Shown here: piece after piece, positions 24,501 through 33,159 of the stretch | How positions within the stretch are numbered: the stretch's first letter is position 1 | Layout of the letters: each line of letters starts with the position of its first letter | Source of the DNA: Metridium senile | Lineage: Eukaryota; Cnidaria; Anthozoa; Actiniaria; Metridiidae | Reading direction: 5' to 3' | DNA length: 64,000 nt | Assembly: GCA_949775045.1 (NCBI GenBank) | Contig: OX459105.1 | Location: 10,369,398 to 10,433,397, forward strand | Notes under the pieces: generated by a model | Database searches by the model: none | The model's input: only the letters and a program-made list of their open reading frames with translations | What the model was told of the DNA's origin: nothing | Translations under genes and position numbers: made by a program

Positions 24501-27500
24501 TGCACAATATTTTTATAACAAAGAACTCTAGAATATTAAAAAACAATGCTTGCACATTCTTATAACACCAAGGAAAGAAAAATTGGCTTAAGTCTTTGGC
24601 AGACATATATTACCTTGGTAACCTGCCCTTCTGCGTAGTCGTGCCAGGCTCCACTACTGAAACCGTAACCCACAATGAATTTAGTTACCCACTTGTCACG
24701 CGATGGATCACCCTGTAATGCAACACCTGTCACGGTTTTGACCTGCCCAAGGTCTACCTGTATGTATTCAGTATTAGATGTGGTTAAACTGCACCACGAA
24801 GAGCTACCATACAGACGAGCTCTTAATGCATCATGGTAACTATCCAATGAAGACGATGATGTAATCTGAGAGTCAGAGATGTCTTTGTTTTCAAGACCAA
24901 GAGGGAAAGTACATGCTGAAAATGAATATCGCAGTTTATTGTCTTATTTAACTTTTCCGCCCTTCATATGGAGGCTGTAATACCACTAGAGCGGTCGCCC
25001 ATTACATTGATCCCAGCTGATAGGTCAAACCACACACACTTACATACTCATATACAACAATTAATGGTATTGAATCTTTAACGTTCCTTCAATGCAGAAT
25101 ATAGAAGTGTTTCTTTCTTTCTTTTTTTTGTAAGAGAAAAAGTGAAGGTCTAACCATTCCCCTCAATCATTCTAAGTCTTTGGTTCGTCCTGGGCTCGAA
25201 CTATAGCTATTTAGTCAACTTTATATTATAATGCCACTATGATATCATCATTATTATAATTGAATCTAATGCATGCTATCTACCTAGGTTAGCCTTCACT
25301 GTTATAGTAGGGTAGCAAGTACATCAAATCTTGCATGCTTAATACAAAAATGTTGTAAAAAAAACCTCCTTATATAAATTTGGTTCAAAATAGACGTGAT
25401 GTGATGTGATGTGATGTGATGTGATGTGATGTGATACCTTCTGCAGTGCCTTTAAAATCGACCCTTAAAGCTATATATCGATTAGCCCTTATTGGAAGCA
25501 AACGAACAAACTTTGCTTTAAAGGGATACTTGATAGAATTGGCCACGATGGTTGCTCTGTCTCTATTTCCTTGGAATTCCTGTAACAACAGAAGTTAAAT
25601 TATTGTAATAATAACATTGAAAATGTTGAAAATTATGATTACAGTGTACCGGTAGTGATGATTATGATGATGGTGATAATGCTACTGATGAGGAGGAGGA
25701 CGGCAGTCGTGGTGGTGATAGAGGTAGTGGTAGTAATCGATGATGGTGATGATGAGGGTGATGTTGAGGAGATTGGTTGTCATGGGGTTAGCGATGATGT
25801 TGATGGCGATGATGGTGTTGGTTGTGATATTGATGATCATGAAATATGACCATGACTATGATAAATTATAATAACGATGATGGCCCTGACGGCCCTGACG
25901 GCATGATGATTGTGATGGATACATGATAATGCCGGATAATGATAATGAAATTGATGGTGATGATAATGATGATTATAATGTTGATAATAAAGATTTATAT
26001 TCTGATGACAAGCACGATGATTGTGATGCAATTGGCAATAAAATGATGACCATTTATCAAAATTTTGATACTGACAAGTAAGCTCTTAACACTGATGTAA
26101 TGTTCGTTCCACAAAATTGCAAGCACTTTACTATGTATGCTTTCTTTACCTTATCGACTCCATCCAGCTCTCTGTACATAGCCCAGTGCCTTTTGTCTCT
26201 AGAGAACTGTATTTTATATCGTGTGACCCAAGACGGCTCGGAGGAGTCGCCTTGTGTTAACACGCAACAAATGCGGAAAATTTGATTTAGATCAATCTCA
26301 AGGAATTCATTGGTATTTATTGATGTAAGCCATGAACCAGGCTCAATTAACCGAGCACGTGAAGGTATGTAGGAATTGCTATATGATGACGAGGCTGTGA
26401 AGCGGTGGTCAGGTATAATGAATTGGCTTGGAACGCCAACACTGTGTTGGGTACAGGCTGTAAGCCAAAGAAGCGAAAATCAACAACGTTGGCAAAATAA
26501 TCAATTAATTTTATTAGTGTTTAATTATAGTTAGTGTTTATAAGTTGACCAGCATTGCCAATATCAATACACTTCAACTTAATTAGTCTTTCTTAAGTGT
26601 TTGTAACACACACAAGCGATAACAAATTCCCCATCATCGTGTACACTAGAATTCTAACCATTCAAACGTCGATAACCAATAACAGTCATTGGGTTCCAAT
26701 GATTGAAATATCTTTCCTAAGACTTACCTACTCTGATAATCATAGCCATTATCGCTTACACTTTAGCTCACTTTCACCAACCAACTGACCAATTCAACCA
26801 CCCAACAAACAAACCAGACCAATTCCAAAAAAATAGCACAACAAGTTATAAAAAAAAATCAACCAAAAAAGAATGTGTTCAATTATTAGTCTTACTTGGT
26901 TGCAGTTGGTAACCATATATCTCGATTCTCAAGCACGGTGCACCATGATTTGTTTTCGGCTCAATACGCACATATCTGCTTGAAGTGCTTTCATATAACA
27001 CCTTTTTAATTACTGTCGAGCGATCGTAATTACCGTAAAATATCTGAGAAAATAAACAATGAAAAGTAAAAATAACCTAACAATTTAGAATATATTATAT
27101 AAATGCATTTCCATATTGGAAGTCATTTTGATATCTTACGCGAATATGAAAATAAAATAAGGAAACATAAGACAACAACAAAATAGAGTAAAAACAACAG
27201 TACCAGCAGCAATAATATCAATCGTTAGCAAAACAAACCAAACGCGGCAAATCATCAAACGATTTTAAAACTACTAAATTAAAATTAATTAGAAATATTG
27301 CGAATCAACCATGAATTGAACAAAAAGGCAAACGAATAACTAAATGAAAACAAACAAGCACACATTCCAAATACACAGTGAGTCAATACAGTCGAAGGTA
27401 TAGCAAATCAAAACTACCACTGACGTGGAGTAACATACCGAGAATGGAGGCTATAAGCCATATATATCTATATCCCGCGGGCTGCAGGCAGAAGGGATAT

Positions 27501-30500
27501 ACTTGATTTATAGCATAAACACAGGGATCCAAACAAGGCTCCATGAATAAAACAATAGACTATCCACGAATGACTGAGCAATATGCTTCAATTTGATTCC
27601 TTTGCACATGGCAAAAGGATAGAGCAGATTTTGTATGATTGTGAAAAGAGCTCAATGTGTCGTGCGTGCCTTGCCACGACCGTGATGTTTCTAGAATTTT
27701 GATGTGGCTTGACCACGTTTGTGCTGATAGCTTAGTCATAGTCATACGAAATCTGCTCTATCTGGCCAAGTGAATGTTACCCTATCAGTGCTGTTGTTCT
27801 CTTTATACCGCTCCCATGTATTTCCATCAGAAGATAGCGACATATAATACGACGTTACCCACTGATCAGCAGCGTTGTTGCCTTGTGTTGCTATAGCACA
27901 AATGACGTAATCAGAGCCTAAATCAATCTGTAGATGTGGACTTCGGTCACTTGATGCAGGGCACCACGAGGAGCTTGAATTTAGCCTGGCGTCGGTTGCA
28001 GAGGACGAAGCTGAAATATTTTTATCAGGGATAGATCCTGACTCCATACCCAGAGGATTGGTAATGCACACTGTATTTAAAAACAGGATTGATAAATAAA
28101 GGAGAAATAAAGCATAGATGGATGGAATGATGGAGTGATGGAGTATATTGTCTAACCATGATATAATATCACGAAGAAAGTACTCTGGACTTGCAGTGGA
28201 GCTTACAGAGTGACTTTATTGTGAATTGACATGTTTATATTACTACAAATATTCTCATGGGAGATGTCTAGTATTATTACTTACGCTTAGTACTTTTACT
28301 ATCACAATAAGTCATATTACATACGCTCAGTAGTTTTACTGTCACAATAGCTAACATACATAACAATATCTCCCCCTTTAGTGTTTCACATACTGATTGT
28401 AAAGTTATCAAAAATATTAAATTAATGTCCAACAATTAATCTCTCTGGTTGTCTTCTGTGTCTTTGAGGGTATCTTGGTTCTGGTACAGTCAGTTCTTTG
28501 TTTGGTTCTTGTACTGTATCTTTGCTTGCTCTTGGTTGTTTTGTTGTAGTTTCCTCTCCCTTCCTTTCTTTCGATGTAGGTGTTGCAATAAGGGTTGGTT
28601 ACTTGGTTCTTGTCTTTGCACTTGAGCTTGTGTTGTCATTGGTTCATCTGGTGTAGTTGGTATCTCTGCTGATAGGTCGATTTCGTTTCTTCTTCTTTCC
28701 ATTAAGAATGTAGGGATGTATCTTGGTCTTATCTGCGAGCAATGTCTTTTCCAAATTACATCGTCGACTTGAATTTCATAATTTCTTGGACTGATTTCTT
28801 TCTGTACAATGCCTGGTAGCCACTTTGCTCCTTTATCAAAATTTAATACAAATATGGCTTGGCTTGGTTTGAAAACAGCTTTGAATTCTGAATTTTCTTG
28901 GAAGATCTTCACTTGTTGCTTTAAGTCTTGAAGACCTTTCTGTCTTAGTGAATCGAATCGTGTCTTGGGTTGCCGATTCATTAGCAATTCTGCTGGTGAC
29001 TTCCCAAACGTTGTTGGCGTAACTCTGTAGGTGAATAAGAATTTATCCAATCTGACCTGTAAAGGGTCATTACTAATCTTCATCTGTGTAGTCTTCGTCT
29101 TGAAGTGTCCCACATATCGTTCTGCTAAACCATTTGTAGCAGGGTGAGCAGGTGAGGTCTTTGTGTGACGTATATTGTTCAAACGTAGGAATGTTCCAAA
29201 TTCATTACTTGTGAACTGCGTTCCGTTGTCTGTGACGATATGATCTGGTAGACCAAAGTGACTGAATAAATGTAGTAATGCAGCAATGGTGTTACTTGAG
29301 GTGGTGGTAGTCATAGGGACAATTTCCAAGTACTTTGAATATGCGTCTACGATGACCAAAAACATCTTTCCTTCGTAAGGGCCCGCGAAATCTAGATGTA
29401 GACGTTTCCACGGTCCTGCAGGCCATGACCATTTAGCTTGTTGCGTTTTGGATGGTTTCTTGGCTGTTTCTTGGCAGACTAAACATTCTTTAACTTTGTT
29501 TTCGATGTCTCGATCAATCAATGGCCACCACATGTATTTTCTTGCTAACTGCTTTGTTTTCACTATTCCAAGGTGTTCTGTATGTAAGTCGTTAAGCAGA
29601 ATTTCTCTCAGAGAAGTTGGAATTATAACTCGATCGTTCCAAACTAGCTTGTCATCTTCTGTAGTAATGTCTAATCTTTTATTGTAGTAAGGCAATAATT
29701 CTTCTGTTGGTTGATCATTCCAGCCAAATCTTGTGTAGTATAATACTTTCTTGAGTATTGGATCTTTTCTTGTCTCAGATGCCACTACTTCAGCTTTGAT
29801 GACTTCTTCATTAGTGAATAGAACTTGAACTGTTTCTTTCTCTTCGGATGATGCGTTTCCTTCAATGGGGCTTCTACAATCATTGTCAAAAGTAGTTGGC
29901 ACGATTTTAGTATTTTATCTCATAGTGACTACTTCATTTATTTTAAGTATAAAAAATTTCCCCCCCTTCCCCCCACATCAATGTTGGTGTGAAATGATGG
30001 CGCATTGACAGGTCGACCACACAAGCACCAAACAATGACTCCCACCTCAACATTGCGAAGGGGGGTGGGGGGAGAAGTAGAATTTCAGCAGTGCTAAAAT
30101 AACTTTATCACATTCGTGCCAACACTTTTGTCAATGATTGTAGATAGAAAATCAGCACAGTTGTTCTCTTTTCCAGGTATAAACTCAATCGTATAATCAT
30201 ATGCGGTCAATAATAATGTCTAGCGTTTGATCCTTGATGAGGCCATCTGTGGAATTGGCTTGTGTTCCCCACACAATGTAATCAGAGGCTTGTGATCTGT
30301 CTTCAATGTGAAGTGTCGTCCTAACAAATACTGCCTGAACTTAGTGACTCCAAATACTATGGCGAGAGATTCTTTCTCAATTTGCGAGTACTTCTTTTCA
30401 GCATCTGTAAGAACTCTTGAACCAAATTCAACTGGTTTCAATGTTCCTTTCTCTGGTTGTAACATGACGGCTCCAACTCCGATCATGGACGCGTCTACTT

Positions 30501-33096
30501 GTAAGACTAATGGTGCTTTGGGATCGTAGTGACGTAGTACTTTCTCTGACGTAATCAAAGTCTTTATCTTGTTGAATGCTTGTTTCTCTTCAGCTTCCCA
30601 TTTCCACTTCTCATTCTTTCGTAGTAATTTGTACAATGGTGACATGATTTCTGCAAAGTTTGGAATAAACTGTCGTAGATAATTAGCCATTCCAATAAAA
30701 CTCTGTAACTGTGCAACGTCACTTGGTGGTTTTGCCTTGTTGATTGCCTCTACCTTTTCTTTTGTAGGTGAAATTCCAGTAGCAGAAATGATAAATCCTA
30801 GGTAGTTTACTTCGTTGAGCATGTAGTTTAACTTGTCTTTCTTCAATTTGATGCCTTTCATTTGTAGTCGGTTCAAGACTTGTCGTAGGTTATGTAAATG
30901 TTCCTCGTCAGAACTTCCAGTTATCAAAATGTCGTCGATATACACCACACATCCGGGTATGTCGCTTAGAAGATTTTCCATGGTACGTTGGAAAATTGTT
31001 ACAGCACTGGTAACTCCAAATGGCAGGCGATTATACTGATACAATCCTTTCGTCGTGTTGACTGTAGTGAATTTCTTGCTTTCAGGTGACAACTCCAACT
31101 GGTGATACGCATTTGATAAATCTAGCTTTGTGAATTTCTTCACACCTTGTAGTTTTCCCATAAGCTCTTCAAGCGTTGGTACTGGATACGGTTCTAGAGA
31201 TAAAATTCTGTTGATTGTGCACGAGTAATCTCCACAGATTCGTAAACTTCCGTCTGGCTTCACTACTGGAACTGTAGGTGACGCCCATTCAGAGAATTCT
31301 ACTTTCTCGATGATTCCATCAGCTTCTTATTTATCCAATGCTTTCTCATACTGTTCACGTATAGGCACTGTTCTAGCTTTCATGAAAATCGGGTTGTAGT
31401 CTTTCACACGTAAAGAAACGTTTACTCCTTCAAGCTTTCCAATATTTGTCGTATCAAAAAGATCGGTATAATCTTTCATGACATCCTCAACTGTAGTCGA
31501 GACTTTGAATATACTTTTCCATGGTAGTGTGATCTTTCTCATTAGATGTCGTCCCAGTAATGACGGACCTGGACTATCAACGACACGGATCATGACGTCA
31601 GTCTCTTTGTCTCCAATTTTCACATTCATGATTTTCTCTCCATAACAAGTAATTGAATCTCCTGTATAGCTTTTTAATATCAAACTTGGTCGCTCTAATG
31701 TAGCCAAATTTGCATTCTTTATTTTGCTGAAATCTTGTTTCTTTAGAAGAGTCAACGCACTTCCTGTATATATATCCATTTTGATATCTTCTCCTTCGAT
31801 GTTTACGTTGATTGAGTAATTTGGCACTTCTTGTGATCCAGTAATTGCATTAGTATTCACATGGCACATAAACACAGGTTGCTCTTCTTCGTATTCTTCT
31901 TCATTAAGCATATCCACTCTGTTTGTTTGGCCAACCCTTTGTTCTTCACGCTTTTTCTTCAGACATATCTTTTGTAAATGCCCATTCTTATGACAGTAGT
32001 GACAAGTAGATTTGATGAATTTGCATTTGTTTGCGAGGTGCTCTTGGGACCCACAGCGATAACATTCTTTGGCTTTTGTTTGTTCATTAGAAGACACTCA
32101 TTCCTTGGAGTGTTGTTTATTTTGTTATCCTTTGATTTCCTTTGAAATTGCTTTCCTTTCGTATAATTAACATTAGTTGAATGAGTTTGTAGTAGTTTTG
32201 CTTCCTTTTCAGCGACTTCATCTGCAGAAGCTATTTGTAGAGCACGATCAAAGGTTCTATCTTCGGACAACAACGTTGTTTTTGTAGCTGGATTCCTTAC
32301 TCCTCCAACAAACTGATCTCTTAAAGCTCGTAGTAGGTAAGTCCCAAAGTTGCAATGTACAGCCAGATGCTTCAAACGATTTGCGTATTCCATTACACTT
32401 TCATTTTCATTCTGAATAACTTGATGAAAACGATAGGTTTCCGCAACTTCCGACACTTTCGGCTTGTAATAATTACTAAGTAGACCACATAATTTGTCGT
32501 ATGATTTCCCTACAGGTGAATCCGGTAAACACAAATCTTTCAAAGTGGAATACGCTTTCTTTCCAATCAGTGAAATTGTAACAGCAACTTTTCTACGTTC
32601 TGCAGCTTGTACAACAGCGTCGGTTGAATCAGCAGACACAATACCAATATTATTTGCCACGAAAAAAGCTTCCAATCTTTCTTTGTATGATATGAAGTCT
32701 CCTCCTTCAAAAGGTTCTAAATTACCAAGTGTAGTCATACTTCTAGTCTTCTAGTTTTCCAGTTTCACTCGTCGCCAGCTGTAATATCACGAAGAAAGTA
32801 CTCAGGACTTGCAGTGGAGCTTACAGAGTGACTTTATTGTGAATTGACATGTTTATATTACTACAAATATTCTCATAGGAAATGTCTAGTATTATTACTT
32901 ACGCTTAGTACTTTTACTATCACAATAAGTCATATTACATACGCTCAGTAGTTTTACTGTCACAATAGCTAACATACATAACACATGGTGACTTTTGTTT
33001 TTTTGGGAGGGGGTGTGGGTAAATTTGTTTAATTTGAATTAAAATTGCTAATTAAAGACATTTTGGTTATTGTAGATAATTAATGAATGGATAAAT

Positions 33097-33159
<63 letters not shown>

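Larger units (their letters stand above)
28162..32983 (-). mobile_element. Ty3/gypsy-type LTR retrotransposon, degraded, in a receptor intron
   Basis: Two 204-bp LTRs (28162-28365 and 32780-32983) differ at about 4 positions by eye and start TGT / end ACA on the minus strand; the flanks CATGA and CATGG look like a 5-bp target duplication with one change. A primer-binding site (tggcgacgag) follows the 5' LTR at about 32768-32778, and a purine tract (aaagggggagatat) precedes the 3' LTR. Order: gag, zinc knuckles, protease, reverse transcriptase, RNase H, integrase, as in Metaviridae. Lesions: a gag frameshift, a changed protease Asp, two in-frame stops and an inserted MITE. It has the same orientation as the host gene and lies between discoidin domains 1 and 2. 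Confidence 0.92.

Noticed and set aside
25655..26031. CRISPR-like or coding character of GAT repeats
   Set aside because: Degenerate trinucleotide repeats without regular spacers; eukaryotic intron.
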